A stretch of 64,000 nt of DNA from Ectorhizobium quercum (lineage in GTDB: Bacteria; Pseudomonadota; Alphaproteobacteria; Rhizobiales; Rhizobiaceae). The notes under the pieces are model-generated. The model saw nothing but the letters and a program-made list of their open reading frames with translations, was not told the origin of the DNA and did no database searches. The stretch is from positions 496,001 through 560,000 of the forward strand of contig NZ_JANFPI010000002.1 in assembly GCF_026552795.1 (NCBI RefSeq). The letters are read 5' to 3'. Shown in pieces: positions 29,230 to 38,517 of this stretch; the stretch's first letter is position 1, and each line of letters begins with the position of its first letter. A program made the translations under genes and the position numbers.

Positions 29230-29342
29230 GCACTTGGACGCTCGCATTCGTCGTCACACCGCTGGTCGTCGTCGCGCTCGGCTACATCGCCGTTCGCCTC
29301 GAGGAACGCCACGACGACAAGACGCTTCATCCCGGAGAGTGA
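29226..29342 (+). CDS. 38-residue single-pass membrane protein
   Basis: Not recognised. The ATG overlaps the stop of the preceding gene (ATGA). One transmembrane helix (FVVTPLVVVALGYIAV) is followed by a short charged tail (RLEERHDDKTLHPGE). Tight coupling with the 78-residue membrane protein suggests that the two small proteins work together. A hairpin follows 20 bp after the stop. Confidence 0.65.
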   Translation: MSTWTLAFVVTPLVVVALGYIAVRLEERHDDKTLHPGE

Positions 29343-29361
29343 AGAAGCGGATTTTCCCATG

Positions 29362-29385
29362 AAAAAACCCGCCTTTCGGCGGGTT
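29362..29385 (-). terminator. Rho-independent terminator, mainly for metQ
   Basis: Stem AACCCGCC/GGCGGGTT with a TTTC loop, flanked on the left by an A-run that reads as a U-run on the minus strand. This makes a good terminator for the leftward met operon. It also lies just past the rightward trhO-small protein operon. Confidence 0.7.
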
Positions 29386-29388
29386 CGG

Positions 29389-29506
29389 ACTGCTGACAAT
29401 CGGCGCATCGCTCTCTTTCGTCATGGTCGGGCTTGACCCGACCATCCACCACGTCGCCTGCGGCGTGGAGCCTCGGGGCTCAAGCCCCGAGGGTGACGAA
29501 AGAGAG
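29389..29506. repeat. Palindromic intergenic repeat, copy 1 (RIME-like)
   Basis: The core is closed by CTCTCTTTCGTCA and its exact complement at 29411-29423 and 29494-29506. Inside are the palindromes ATGGTCGGGCTTGACC and CCTCGGGGCTCAAGCCCC, giving a multi-stem cruciform. A near copy lies at 41738-41854. Rhizobial intergenic mosaic elements are known to have this layout; the family assignment is from memory. Confidence 0.85.
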
Positions 29507-29550
29507 GGTTGATCAATGCGCAAACACGCCGTTCGGCGCGTGTCCGGATC

Positions 29551-30330
29551 TTACCAGGCCGGAACGACGGCGCCCTTGAACTGGTCGAGAATATAGGCCT
29601 TCACTTCCGGGCTATGATAGGACTCGACCAGCGTCTTCACCCACGGCTTGTCCTTGTCTTCCGAACGCACGGCGATGACGTTGATGTACGGCGCCTTCTC
29701 GCCTTCGACAAACAGCGGGTCCTTGGACGGGTCGAGGCCGGCTTCCAGCGCGTAGTTGGTGTTGATGACGGCAGCCGTCACGTCGTCGAGGGAGCGCGGA
29801 AGCTGGGCCGCGTCGAGTTCGACGAATTCGAACTTCTTCGGGTTCTCGACGATATCCGCGACCGTGACGCGCAGACCAGCGCCTTCGCGCAGCTTGATCA
29901 GGCCCTTGTCCGCGACGATCAGCAGGGCGCGGCCGCCATTGGTCGGGTCGTTCGGGATGGCGATCTTCGCGCCTTCCTGCAATTCGTCGACCGACTTGGC
30001 CGTCTTCGAATAGACGCCCATCGGGAAGTTGACGGTCTGGGCGACGCTTTCCAGCTTGAAGCCGCGGTCAGCGACCTGGTTGTCGAGATAGGGCTGGTGC
30101 TGGAAGGAGTTCACGTCCAGTTCGCCGTCGTTCAGCGCCTGGTTCGGCACCACGTAATCGGAGAATTCGAGCACGTCGAGATCGAGGCCCTTGGTCTTGG
30201 CCACTTCCTTGACCTTCTCGATGATCTGGGCGTGCGGGCCCGGCGTCACGCCGATCTTCAGCGTTTCGGCGAAGGCGCCGGACGCGCCGGCCAGCAGGGA
30301 AAGCGCTGCTGCAAACAGGATTTTCTTCAT
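29551..30330 (-). CDS. metQ: Methionine ABC transporter binding protein MetQ
   Basis: Periplasmic NlpA-family binding protein for D/L-methionine, 258 residues from ATG 30330. The Sec leader KKILFAAALSLLAGASGAFA lacks a lipobox Cys, so it is probably soluble. Family blocks include ETLKIGVTPGPHAQI, VNSFQHQPYLD, IPNDPTNGGRALL and VINTNYALEAGLDP with methionine-contact residues. It is the last gene of a metNIQ operon, 127 bp after metI. An in-frame ATG at 30354 is less likely. Confidence 0.94.
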   Translation of the reverse strand: MKKILFAAALSLLAGASGAFAETLKIGVTPGPHAQIIEKVKEVAKTKGLDLDVLEFSDYVVPNQALNDGELDVNSFQHQPYLDNQVADRGFKLESVAQTVNFPMGVYSKTAKSVDELQEGAKIAIPNDPTNGGRALLIVADKGLIKLREGAGLRVTVADIVENPKKFEFVELDAAQLPRSLDDVTAAVINTNYALEAGLDPSKDPLFVEGEKAPYINVIAVRSEDKDKPWVKTLVESYHSPEVKAYILDQFKGAVVPAW

Positions 30331-30457
30331 GGACGTTTCCTCATATCCGATCATGGTCGATCTTTGAAAACCGCTGCCGGAAGACCATCCGCCGGCAGGT
30401 ATTCTCTTGTTGGCTCGGGGCGGCCTGTCTCTCGACGGCCCCTTCCCCGGACGGCAT

Positions 30458-31126
30458 TCAGTTCTTGCGGCTGCGCTTGTCGAAATGCCGGGCCAGCCGG
30501 TCGCCTGCCGTCTGAACGGCCTGCACCAGAAAGATCAGCACCACCACAACGGCCAGCATCACCTCCGGCATGAAGCGCTGGTAGCCGTAGCGGATGCCGA
30601 GGTCGCCGAGACCGCCGCCGCCCACCGCGCCGACCATCGCCGAATAGCCGATCAGGCTGACGATGGTCAGCGTCAGGCCGAGCGTCAGCCCGGGCCGGGC
30701 TTCGGCCAGCAGAACCTTGCGAACGATCTGGAACGGCGTCGCCCCCATCGCCCGGGCGGCCTCGATCAGCCCCTTGTCCACCTCGCGGATAGACCCCTCG
30801 ACCAGCCGGGCGAAGAACGGGATCGTCGCGATGGTCAGCGGCACGATCGCCGCGGACGTGCCGATGGACGTACCGGCCACCATCCGCGTGAACGGAATGA
30901 TCGCCACCACGAGAATGATGAAGGGCGTCGAGCGCGTCGCGTTGACGATCAGGCCGACGATGCGGTTCGTGAGCGGCGCCTCGAAAAGCTCGCCCTTGCC
31001 GCTGGTCGCGAGAAAGATGCCGATGGGAAGGCCGATCAGCGAGCCGATGATGCCGGAGACCAGCACCATGTGCAGCGTCTGCCAGAGCGCCTTTCCGAGA
31101 AGGCCGAGAAGCATGTCAAACGCCAT
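30458..31126 (-). CDS. metI: Methionine ABC transporter permease MetI
   Basis: Inner-membrane permease of 222 residues with five predicted helices and the EAA-type coupling loop ([20 protein letters not shown]). ATG 31126 has GGAGG ten bases upstream and lies within the last codons of metN (11-bp overlap), indicating translational coupling. The longer frame to 31195 is not needed. Confidence 0.94.
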   Translation of the reverse strand: MAFDMLLGLLGKALWQTLHMVLVSGIIGSLIGLPIGIFLATSGKGELFEAPLTNRIVGLIVNATRSTPFIILVVAIIPFTRMVAGTSIGTSAAIVPLTIATIPFFARLVEGSIREVDKGLIEAARAMGATPFQIVRKVLLAEARPGLTLGLTLTIVSLIGYSAMVGAVGGGGLGDLGIRYGYQRFMPEVMLAVVVVLIFLVQAVQTAGDRLARHFDKRSRKN

Positions 31127-32222
31127 AGCCGAGCACCTCCGTGGCCAGACCGGTTCGCGCATAGAAGCGCGCCGCCCGTTCGAGCGTCTCCGCATCGGCG
31201 GGATAGGAGACGACCAGCGAGCCGAAGGGCTCGCCGGCGATCTCGTCGATCGCGCCGGCCAGAATGTTCACGTCCGGCCCGATCTCGGCGACCAGCCGCG
31301 CCGTCAGGGGCTGGAAGGCGGTCTTGCCGAAGAAGATCAGGCGCACGAGGGCCCTGTCGCCCGCCGCCGGCGACGGCTTGAGATCCGAACTGATCCAGTC
31401 CGGCAGCTTCGCGCCCATCGAGGCGGCGGCGAGAAGACTGCGCGTCGTCTCGTGCTGAGGGCGCGTGAAGACGTCGAAGGTCCGGCCCCGCTCCACGATG
31501 CGGCCGCCGTCGATGACGGCAACATCGCTCGCGACGGTCTTCACCACTTCCATTTCGTGGGTGATGAGCAGGACGGTCAGGCCGAGGTCGGCATTGATAC
31601 GCCTCAAGAGTTCGAGGATCGACTGCGTGGTTTCCGGGTCGAGGGCGGAGGTCGCCTCGTCCGACAGAAGCAGCTTCGGGTCCGTCGCCAGCGCGCGGGC
31701 AATGCCGACGCGCTGCTTCTGCCCGCCGGAAAGCTCCGCCGGATAGCGCTCTGCCTTGTCGGAAAGCCCGACGAGATCGAGCAGCGGCAGCACCTTGCCG
31801 CGGATGGCGGCGGAACTGATCCCCGCAATCTCCAGCGGCAGCGCGACGTTTTCGAAGGCAGTGCGCGAGGAAAGCAGGTTGAAGTGCTGGAAGATCATCC
31901 CGACCTCGCGGCGCAGCGCCCTGAGACCGGCGGCATCGAGCGCGGCGACGTCGACGCCATCGACGAACACCTTACCGCTCGTCGGCGTTTCCAGCCCGTT
32001 CACCAGACGGATCAGCGTGGACTTGCCGGCACCGGAGCGTCCGATGATGCCGGCGATCGCGCCGCGCGGCACGGTGTAGTCGATATCCTCAAGGGCGGTG
32101 AAGGCGGGCCGTGCGCCGGAGCCGGCGAAGATCTTGCCGGCGGCCTCAAAACGCACCATCGGGCGCGTGGCCGTGGTTTCAGTGGAAGGATTGGCGTGCG
32201 ACACGGATGGCGACACGTTCAT
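31116..32222 (-). CDS. metN: Methionine ABC transporter ATPase MetN
   Basis: ATPase of 368 residues: Walker [10 protein letters not shown], signature [15 protein letters not shown], Walker [14 protein letters not shown], then a C-terminal NIL/ACT-like domain that in E. coli MetN binds methionine and inhibits transport. AAGGGGGC precedes the ATG. It is the first gene of metNIQ. The 298-bp upstream region was checked for a SAM-II type aptamer and none was recognised. Confidence 0.95.
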   Translation of the reverse strand: MNVSPSVSHANPSTETTATRPMVRFEAAGKIFAGSGARPAFTALEDIDYTVPRGAIAGIIGRSGAGKSTLIRLVNGLETPTSGKVFVDGVDVAALDAAGLRALRREVGMIFQHFNLLSSRTAFENVALPLEIAGISSAAIRGKVLPLLDLVGLSDKAERYPAELSGGQKQRVGIARALATDPKLLLSDEATSALDPETTQSILELLRRINADLGLTVLLITHEMEVVKTVASDVAVIDGGRIVERGRTFDVFTRPQHETTRSLLAAASMGAKLPDWISSDLKPSPAAGDRALVRLIFFGKTAFQPLTARLVAEIGPDVNILAGAIDEIAGEPFGSLVVSYPADAETLERAARFYARTGLATEVLGYGV

Positions 32223-32520
32223 ATCGCCCCCTTTGCCGCCACGGGCGTTACGCGGGACTGTTCGATCATCGGGAATACTCTGAAAGGAAATGGGCGTCTG
32301 TCCGCCCGCAAAACGGGTGGCGGTTCAATCAATGTGCAAGGCGGCACATTCGCATCGAAAGAACACAACCGGTCATATCTTCAACCCGTCACATAGGGCC
32401 TGGAGAGGCCGTAGACAATTTAAAGTGTTATCGCTTTATCCCGGAAACGACCTGCGTTTCCGAGATATAATTTTCCAATATCACGACATTTCCGGGAATT
32501 TCAATCCTGAAACGGCCCGG
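32223..32520. other. Intergenic region upstream of metN
   Basis: No ORF or recognised riboswitch. A short GC hairpin (TCCGCCCGCAAAACGGGTGGCGG region, about 32301-32323) lies 80-100 bp upstream of metN and could be part of a leader. The GH1 gene ends at the right side and its terminator is not obvious. Confidence 0.4.
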
Positions 32521-33894
32521 TTATCCCGGCTGGCGGCCGGTGCGCGGAAACGCGCCGGCAAGCGCGCCGTACCATCTGCCGCTCTTCTTGATCGTCCGCA
32601 CCTGCGTGTCGTAATCGACATGGACAAGGCCGAAGCGCATCCTGTAGCCCTCCGACCATTCGAAATTGTCCATCAGGCTCCACGCGAAATAGCCCCGCAG
32701 CGGATGACCGGCGGCAATCGCGTCCGCTGCCGCATCGAGGTGTTGCGCGTAATAATCGAGGCGCGGCTGGTCATCGACCTCGCCGTTCTCGACGCCCGTG
32801 TTGTAGCAGGCGCCGTTCTCGGTGATGTAAAGTTCCGGCAGGTCGTAGCGGCTGTAGAGTTCGCCGATCAGCTCGGTCAGCGCCGCGGGATAAACCTCCC
32901 AGCCGATATCCGTGACCACGTCGGACACGAAGGGCGCCTCCTTCACCGCCGGGAACACGGCGTCCGGCGCCGGATCGTGGCGCACGCGCATCGGCGTGTA
33001 ATAGTTCAGCCCCCACCAGTCCATTGGCCGGCTGATCACGGCCATGTCGTCCGCCTCGATCTTCGGCATGCGGCTGCCGAAGGCCTGCATGAAGCTTTCG
33101 GGATAGGCCCCCTTCAGATAGGGCTCGAAGAACACGCCATTGTTGAAGGCAAAGGCCCGCTCGGCGGCGGCCCTGTCTTCGGCGCTGCCCGTTGCCGGCA
33201 CCACCCGGTGGGCGTTGAGCACGATGCCCGCCGGCACGTTCGGCGCTTCCGAACGGATCGCCTCCAGGCCGAGCCCGTGGGCGAAGTTGGTGGTGTGCAG
33301 CGCATGCAGCGCCGCATCCATGTTGCGCTCGCCCGGCGCATGAAGGCCGTGGAGATGGCTGAGCCAGACAGAGCACCACGGCTCGTTGAACGTCGCGACC
33401 GCGTCCAGACGGTCACCGAGACGCGACATCACCGTACGGGCATAGCGCTGGAACGCATAGGCCGTCGACCGCGCCGTCCAGCCGCCGTCGCCGGCGAGCA
33501 GCAGCGGCAGATCCCAGTGATAGAGCGTCGCGAAGGTCCTGATGCCCCGCGCCTTGCAGCCGTCCACCAGCCGGTCGTAGAAATCGAGCCCCTTTTCGTT
33601 GAGCGGGCCGGTTCCGTCGGGAAAGATGCGGGGCCAGGCGATGGAGAACCGGTAGGCCGAAACGCCGAGGTCGCGGATCAGGTCGAGGTCGTCCTCGAGG
33701 CGGTTGTAGTGGTCGCACGCGACATCGCCGTTGTGGCCTTCGAAAACGCGGCCCGGCATGTTGGCGAAGGCATCCCAGATCGACGGCTTGCGGCCATCGG
33801 TCCGCGAGGCCCCCTCGATCTGGAAGGCGGCGGTGGCGACACCGAACATGAAATCGTCCGGAAAACGGTCGGCAAGCTTGTGCGGCTCAATCAT
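32521..33894 (-). CDS. Family 1 glycosidase (beta-glucosidase)
   Basis: Cytoplasmic retaining beta-glucosidase, 457 residues, no signal peptide. The acid/base is E171 in ATFNEPW and the nucleophile is E359 in LYITENG, with the GH1 N-terminal FMFGVATAAFQIEGA and the C-terminal aglycone region (SLMDNFEWSEGY). It presumably hydrolyses imported cellobiose-type disaccharides or plant beta-glucosides. No sugar transporter is adjacent in the window. A LacI-type operator candidate lies just upstream. Confidence 0.94.
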   Translation of the reverse strand: MIEPHKLADRFPDDFMFGVATAAFQIEGASRTDGRKPSIWDAFANMPGRVFEGHNGDVACDHYNRLEDDLDLIRDLGVSAYRFSIAWPRIFPDGTGPLNEKGLDFYDRLVDGCKARGIRTFATLYHWDLPLLLAGDGGWTARSTAYAFQRYARTVMSRLGDRLDAVATFNEPWCSVWLSHLHGLHAPGERNMDAALHALHTTNFAHGLGLEAIRSEAPNVPAGIVLNAHRVVPATGSAEDRAAAERAFAFNNGVFFEPYLKGAYPESFMQAFGSRMPKIEADDMAVISRPMDWWGLNYYTPMRVRHDPAPDAVFPAVKEAPFVSDVVTDIGWEVYPAALTELIGELYSRYDLPELYITENGACYNTGVENGEVDDQPRLDYYAQHLDAAADAIAAGHPLRGYFAWSLMDNFEWSEGYRMRFGLVHVDYDTQVRTIKKSGRWYGALAGAFPRTGRQPG

Positions 33895-33914
33895 GAATCG
33901 TCTCTCAAAGCGTT

Positions 33915-33930
33915 TTGGAAAGCGCTACAA
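33915..33930. promoter_or_regulatory. Candidate LacI-family operator upstream of the GH1 gene
   Basis: TTGGAAAGCGCTACAA has the AGCGCT centre common to LacI-family operators and outer TTG/CAA symmetry, but the middle arms are imperfect. It lies 21-36 bp upstream of the GH1 start. Confidence 0.3.
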
Positions 33931-33987
33931 CGTTTCAGATCGGGAAGCCAAGCCCAAAATCACCCCGCCTCAGGCGTTTTCACAGGG

Positions 33988-35583
33988 TCAGTGGGCGTCG
34001 CCGCCCACCTTTTGTCCGGCAGGACGCTTCACCATGACCGTCATCAGCGACAATCCGATGAACAGCGCGGTAAGCAGCAGGAAGACATCGCTGAACGCCA
34101 TGACCGTCGCTTGCTGGCTCACCACGCCGGCGAGTTTCCCGAGCGCGACGGAGGCGCCGTCGAGACCGTGGGCGTCGTAGTTCGCCCCGACGCTGGCGAG
34201 CCAGTCGAGCGCCGCCGGATTGCTCCAGTCGAGCTTTTCCGCCAGGCGCAGGTGATGCTCGTCTGTGCGGATCGTCAACAGCGTGTTGACGACGGCAAGC
34301 CCCACCGCGCCGCCGAGGTTGCGCGTCAGGTTGTAGAGTCCCGAGGCGTTCTTCATGCGCTCTGGCGGCAGGGTGCCGAGCGCGATGTTGTTGATCGGCA
34401 CCATCAGCATCATCAGGCAGGTGCCGCGCAGGATCTGCGGCCACAGCAATTCGTAGAAATCCCAGTCGGCGGTCAGTCCCGTCACCATCCATGTGCCGGC
34501 GCCGAAGCCGGCGAACCCGATCAGCATCATGACGCGCGGATCGAGCGCGCTGGCCATCCGCCCGGCAATCGGCGCCATGACGAACATCGACAGGCCGGAG
34601 ACGAACATCGTCTCGCCGATCATCAGCGAATCATAGCCGCGGATGCGCGCCAGATAGAGCGGATAGAGATAGGTGAGCCCGTAGAGCCCGATGCCCATGA
34701 CGAAGGAAAACAGCGAGCCGATGGCGAAATTCCGGTTGGCGAAGGCGCGCAGGTCGACGACCGGCAGTTCGACCCGGAACGCCCGCCAGAAGAACACGAC
34801 CGCGCCGATGACCATGACCACCGTGCCGATGACGATATGCTCGTCCTGGAACCAGTCCTTGTTGTTGCCTTCCTCCAGAACGTATTCCAGCGTTCCGAGG
34901 AAGACCGCCATCGAGGCCAGCCCCGACCAGTCGAATTTCTTCAAAAGTCCCGGCTCGGGCCGGTCGAAATCGATCAGCGTCCAGGTCAGCGCCGTGACGA
35001 TGATTCCCGGGATGACGTTGACGAGGAACAGCCAGTGCCAGGAAAAGGCGTGGCTGAGATAACCGCCGATGGTCGGCCCGATGGTCGGCGCAAGCGTGGC
35101 GACGAGGCCGATCATCGGAGAGACGATATTGCGCTTCGACGGTGGAAAGATGGTGAAGGCCGCCGCGAACACCGAGGGGATCATGCCGCCGCCGATGAAG
35201 CCCTGAAGCGCGCGGTAGACGATCATCTGCTCGATGTTGGTCGCGGTGGCGGCCAGCGCCGAGGCCAGGGTGAAGCCCGCCGCCGACATCGCGAACAGCA
35301 CGCGCGTAGACAGAATGCGCGCCAGCACGCCCGAAAGCGGGATCATGATGACCTCCGCGATCAGGTAGGCGGTCTGCACCCACGGAATTTCGTCCGAACT
35401 GGCCGACAGGCCGGCCTGGATCTCCGAAAGCGACGCGGAAACGATCTGGATGTCGAGGATCGCCATGAACATGCCGAAGACCATCGCCAGGAAGGCGATG
35501 ACGCGGCGGGGTTCCATGCGGTCTCCGGCGGAAGCCGGCTTCGCCTGCGAGGCGAGCGGCGGCGCGGCGGTGCTGGCGCTCAT
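33988..35583 (-). CDS. DHA2-family multidrug efflux permease (EmrB/QacA type)
   Basis: Proton-driven drug exporter of the major facilitator superfamily with 14 predicted helices, 531 residues. Typical DHA2 blocks are AILDIQIVSASLSEIQAGLS, IPWVQTAYLIAEVIMIPLSG and RALQGFIGGGMIPSVFA (motif C region). It follows the adaptor gene by 12 bp in the same direction, forming an emrAB-type operon under the divergent TetR regulator. Substrates are unknown. Confidence 0.94.
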   Translation of the reverse strand: MSASTAAPPLASQAKPASAGDRMEPRRVIAFLAMVFGMFMAILDIQIVSASLSEIQAGLSASSDEIPWVQTAYLIAEVIMIPLSGVLARILSTRVLFAMSAAGFTLASALAATATNIEQMIVYRALQGFIGGGMIPSVFAAAFTIFPPSKRNIVSPMIGLVATLAPTIGPTIGGYLSHAFSWHWLFLVNVIPGIIVTALTWTLIDFDRPEPGLLKKFDWSGLASMAVFLGTLEYVLEEGNNKDWFQDEHIVIGTVVMVIGAVVFFWRAFRVELPVVDLRAFANRNFAIGSLFSFVMGIGLYGLTYLYPLYLARIRGYDSLMIGETMFVSGLSMFVMAPIAGRMASALDPRVMMLIGFAGFGAGTWMVTGLTADWDFYELLWPQILRGTCLMMLMVPINNIALGTLPPERMKNASGLYNLTRNLGGAVGLAVVNTLLTIRTDEHHLRLAEKLDWSNPAALDWLASVGANYDAHGLDGASVALGKLAGVVSQQATVMAFSDVFLLLTALFIGLSLMTVMVKRPAGQKVGGDAH

Positions 35584-35595
35584 GACGCAGGGTCC

Positions 35596-36774
35596 TCAGT
35601 TCGCAGCCGCGACCTTCGACGGCGCCGTGCGTATGTCGACATCGACGACCGTGGACAGGCCGGCGCGCAGCCATCCCTCGCCGAGCGCCTCCTTGGGCAG
35701 GGCGATCCGCACGGGAACGCGCTGGACGATCTTGGTGAAATTGCCCGTGGCGTTTTCCGCCGGCAGCATGGAGAAGACCGAGCCGGAGGCCGGCGCGATC
35801 GATTCGACCGTGCCTTCGAATTCCCTGTCCCCGGCCGCATCGACATGGATGCGCACCTTGGCGCCGGGCGCGATCCTCTCGAGCTGCGTTTCCTTGAAAT
35901 TGGCGTCGATATAAAGCGCGTCGGTCGGCACCAGCGCGGCGAGGCGCTTGCCTGCCGCCACATAATCGCCGGTCTGCACCGCGAAATTGCCGGCAATCCC
36001 GTCATAGGGCGCGCGCAGCACGGTGAATTCCAGATCGCGGTTCGCCTTTTCGAGGCTGATGTTGAGCGTCACCAGCGTGCTTTCGGCTTCCTTGCGCTGT
36101 GTTTCCAGCAGACGGATATTGGCGTCGGCGGCAGACACCGCCGCCTCGCCGGCCGCGAGATTGGCCTTCGCCTGATCGAAGGCGATCCGCGCATTGTCGC
36201 GCGAGGCCGTCGTGCCGACATCCTTCGCCTGGAGCGACTCGGCACGGTCGCGGTTGATCAGTGCGCCGCGCACCGCAGCGTCGAGCGCGAGTTTCTGGGC
36301 ACTGGCCTGCGCCAGCGACGCCTTCGCGCCGACGATCTGGGCGTCGATGCGCTCCAGCGCAAGTTTTTCGGTGGCAATCGCCGCCTCGGCCTCTCGAACC
36401 GCAAGGCGATAGTCGCCGTCGTCCAGCGTCACCAGCGGATCGCCGGCCTTGACGAACTGGTTCTCGGTCGCATCGACCTTCGCCACGTAACCGGAGACCT
36501 TCGGCGCGATGACCGCGATATCGCCCGCCACATAGGCATCGTCGGTGGAGACGAGAAAGCGGCCGTCCTTCCACCAGTCATAGGCGTACCATCCGCCCGC
36601 GCCGGCGAGAGCGAGCACAACCAGCACCAGAGCGGGATTCGGCCGCTTCCGTGCCCTGGCAGGGGCAGAAGCGGGGGCCGCTGGCGGGGCCGCTGGTTTC
36701 GCCACATCCGCAGTTTGCTTGCCGACAACCGTATCGTTGGCGTCGGGCGCCACCCTTTCAGCGACATCCGTCAT
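35596..36774 (-). CDS. EmrA/HlyD-type membrane fusion protein
   Basis: Periplasmic adaptor of 392 residues: a cytoplasmic N-terminus rich in Ala/Pro, one membrane helix (PALVLVVLALAGAGGWYAYD), a lipoyl-like half motif (DAYVAGDIAVIAPKVSGYVA), a long coiled-coil hairpin and a beta-barrel segment. It connects the EmrB-like pump to an outer-membrane channel. Its start lies 146 bp from the divergent TetR gene, with operator-like repeats between. Confidence 0.94.
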   Translation of the reverse strand: MTDVAERVAPDANDTVVGKQTADVAKPAAPPAAPASAPARARKRPNPALVLVVLALAGAGGWYAYDWWKDGRFLVSTDDAYVAGDIAVIAPKVSGYVAKVDATENQFVKAGDPLVTLDDGDYRLAVREAEAAIATEKLALERIDAQIVGAKASLAQASAQKLALDAAVRGALINRDRAESLQAKDVGTTASRDNARIAFDQAKANLAAGEAAVSAADANIRLLETQRKEAESTLVTLNISLEKANRDLEFTVLRAPYDGIAGNFAVQTGDYVAAGKRLAALVPTDALYIDANFKETQLERIAPGAKVRIHVDAAGDREFEGTVESIAPASGSVFSMLPAENATGNFTKIVQRVPVRIALPKEALGEGWLRAGLSTVVDVDIRTAPSKVAAAN

Positions 36775-36807
36775 GTCATCACACCGTGAAACGAATAGAA
36801 TTTGATT

Positions 36808-36826
36808 GAACTGAACCGTTCGGTTC
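36808..36826. promoter_or_regulatory. TetR operator candidate 1
   Basis: Contains the dyad GAACCG-TT-CGGTTC. The 15-mer GAACTGAACCGTTCG at 36808-36822 recurs with one change at site 2. It lies between the divergent emrAB-type operon and tetR. Confidence 0.7.
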
Positions 36827-36834
36827 GATTGTCG

Positions 36835-36863
36835 TTGACATAGACCGTTTCCTGACGCATATC
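36835..36863 (+). promoter_or_regulatory. Candidate sigma-70 promoter of tetR
   Basis: TTGACA at 36835-36840, a 17-bp spacer and CATATC at 36858-36863. The promoter is flanked by the two operator candidates, so the regulator is probably autoregulated. Confidence 0.5.
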
Positions 36864-36870
36864 AAGTACC

Positions 36871-36892
36871 AATCGAACTGAACGGTTCGATT
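36871..36892. promoter_or_regulatory. TetR operator candidate 2
   Basis: Perfect 8-bp arms AATCGAAC and GTTCGATT around TGAACG, at the expected transcription start of tetR. It shares GAACTGAACGGTTCG with site 1 apart from one base. Confidence 0.7.
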
Positions 36893-36920
36893 TGGATGAT
36901 CGACAGGAGCGAAAGAGACG

Positions 36921-37601
36921 ATGGGCGGCGAAGACCAGAGGCACAGCGGGGGCGCGAACCCCTGCCCCGCGCATGGCAGCCGCTTTGCCGCCGGCGAGGA
37001 CCCCGTCAAGCGCGAGAAGATTCTCGACGGCGCGCGCACGGTCTTCATGGCGCAGGGCTTCGACGCCGCCAGCATGAACGACATCGTGCGCGAGGCAGGC
37101 GTCTCCAAGGGCACGATCTACGTCTACTTCGAGAACAAGGAACAGCTTTTCGGCGCGCTGATCGCCCGCGAACGGGATCGCTTCGCCACCGAAATGCGCA
37201 AGGCCGTCGCGCGATACGACCATGTCGAGGAAGCGCTCGATCATTACGGCAGGGCGCTGACCGCCCATATGTGCGGCAAGGGCACGATCTGCGCGATGCG
37301 AAACGTGATCGCCGTCGCCGGCCGCATGCCGGGCCTGACGCGCGGCTTCTTCCGCTCCGCCCCGGCCACCATCCGCACCGTCCTGAAGGAAATGATCGAC
37401 CGCGAGGTGAAGAACGGCCGGCTGGTGGCCGAGGACACTGACCTCGCCGCCCGCCAGTTCATCGACCTCGCCACCGGCACCTTCCTCAAGTTCCGCCTGT
37501 TCGGCGAAATGCCCGAGCCGCCCACTCCGGAAGAGATCGCCTACACCACCGGCGAGGCCGTGAAGACCTTCATGGCCCGCTACGGCACCGGGCCGGCCTG
37601 A
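36921..37601 (+). CDS. TetR-family repressor of the efflux operon
   Basis: Regulator of 226 residues. After a flexible N-terminal extension (GGEDQRHSGGANPCPAHGSR) comes the TetR HTH: EKILDGARTVFMAQGFDAA and REAGVSKGTIYVYFENKEQL. The C-terminal part resembles the AefR/TetR_C_7-like ligand domain. It is divergent from the EmrA/EmrB-type genes, with two matching operator candidates between, so it most likely represses both transcripts until a drug-like ligand binds. Confidence 0.92.
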   Translation: MGGEDQRHSGGANPCPAHGSRFAAGEDPVKREKILDGARTVFMAQGFDAASMNDIVREAGVSKGTIYVYFENKEQLFGALIARERDRFATEMRKAVARYDHVEEALDHYGRALTAHMCGKGTICAMRNVIAVAGRMPGLTRGFFRSAPATIRTVLKEMIDREVKNGRLVAEDTDLAARQFIDLATGTFLKFRLFGEMPEPPTPEEIAYTTGEAVKTFMARYGTGPA

Positions 37602-37705
37602 CCGCCGTTCAATTACGATAACATTTTCGTTACCGCCTTGCGGCGGTGCCGTAGCGATATACATGAGCCGGGGTAAGAAACACACAGGAAGGTTTTCCTC
37701 CCCCC

Positions 37706-38455
37706 ATGCAGGACATTGTGCCTCTGCTTTCCGATCCGTCTGCCTGGATTGCCCTCGTGACGCTCATCGTCATGGAAGTCGTCCTCGGTATCGACAACCT
37801 CATCTTCATCTCCATTCTCACCAACAAGCTGCCCGCGCACCAGCGCGAGAAGGCCCGCCGGATCGGCATCGGCCTGGCGCTGGTCATGCGCCTTGCGCTG
37901 CTCGGCACGGTCGCCTGGATCGTCCAGCTCACGACACCGGTGTTCACCCTCTTCGATCACCCCTTCTCGTGGAAGGACATGATCCTGATTGCCGGCGGCC
38001 TCTTCCTCGTCTGGAAAGCCACGCGGGAAATCCATCACAACGTCGATCCCGTCGACCACAAGGAAGACATGGTGGGCGGCCCGGTCGTGCAGAGCTTTGC
38101 CGCCGCCATCGGCCAGATCCTGCTGCTCGACCTCGTCTTTTCCGTGGACAGCATCATCACCGCCGTCGGCATGACGCCGCATCTGCCGATCATGGTCGTC
38201 GCGGTCGTCGTGGCCGTCACCGTCATGCTTCTGGCGGCGACCCCGCTTGCCAACTTCATCGAGAAGAACCCCACCATCGTCATGCTGGCGCTGGCCTTCC
38301 TCTTGATGATCGGCATGACTCTGATCGCCGAAGGCATGGGCTTCCACGTCCCCAAGGGCTACATCTACGCCGCCATGACCTTCTCGGCACTGGTCGAGGC
38401 GCTCAACATGCTGGCGCGGCGCAAGCGCCAGAAGGACAGGGCTGCCGGGCACTGA
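37706..38455 (+). CDS. TerC-family integral membrane protein
   Basis: Membrane protein of 249 residues with seven hydrophobic segments. The two conserved acidic membrane motifs are visible: [14 protein letters not shown] and [16 protein letters not shown]. TerC/YoaE-like proteins are linked to tellurite resistance and, more recently, to manganese efflux for secreted enzymes; which applies here is unknown. No yybP-ykoY manganese riboswitch could be recognised in the 104 bp upstream. A strong terminator follows. Confidence 0.92.
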   Translation: MQDIVPLLSDPSAWIALVTLIVMEVVLGIDNLIFISILTNKLPAHQREKARRIGIGLALVMRLALLGTVAWIVQLTTPVFTLFDHPFSWKDMILIAGGLFLVWKATREIHHNVDPVDHKEDMVGGPVVQSFAAAIGQILLLDLVFSVDSIITAVGMTPHLPIMVVAVVVAVTVMLLAATPLANFIEKNPTIVMLALAFLLMIGMTLIAEGMGFHVPKGYIYAAMTFSALVEALNMLARRKRQKDRAAGH

Positions 38456-38490
38456 GACCGCCAGCCCTTTCGGTTCAAGCACCGGATGAC

Positions 38491-38517
38491 AAGGCCCCCG
38501 CCTCGCGCGGGGGCCTT
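38491..38517 (+). terminator. Terminator after the terC-family gene
   Basis: An 11-bp stem AAGGCCCCCGC/GCGGGGGCCTT with a five-base loop, followed by TCTT. Confidence 0.85.

Noticed and set aside
32223..32520. Possible SAM-II or other methionine riboswitch before metN
   Set aside because: The conserved SAM-II loop sequences as I know them are not present; only a short GC hairpin is visible.
32290..36789. A 1499-codon plus-strand open frame
   Set aside because: It runs antisense through the GH1, EmrB-type and EmrA-type genes, has no recognisable domains and is rich in Arg/His/Asp as expected from a G+C-rich shadow frame.
37602..37705. Possible manganese (yybP-ykoY) riboswitch before the terC-family gene
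   Set aside because: The space is only 104 bp and the characteristic internal loops were not recognised; only a small CCGCCTTGCGGCGG hairpin is present.
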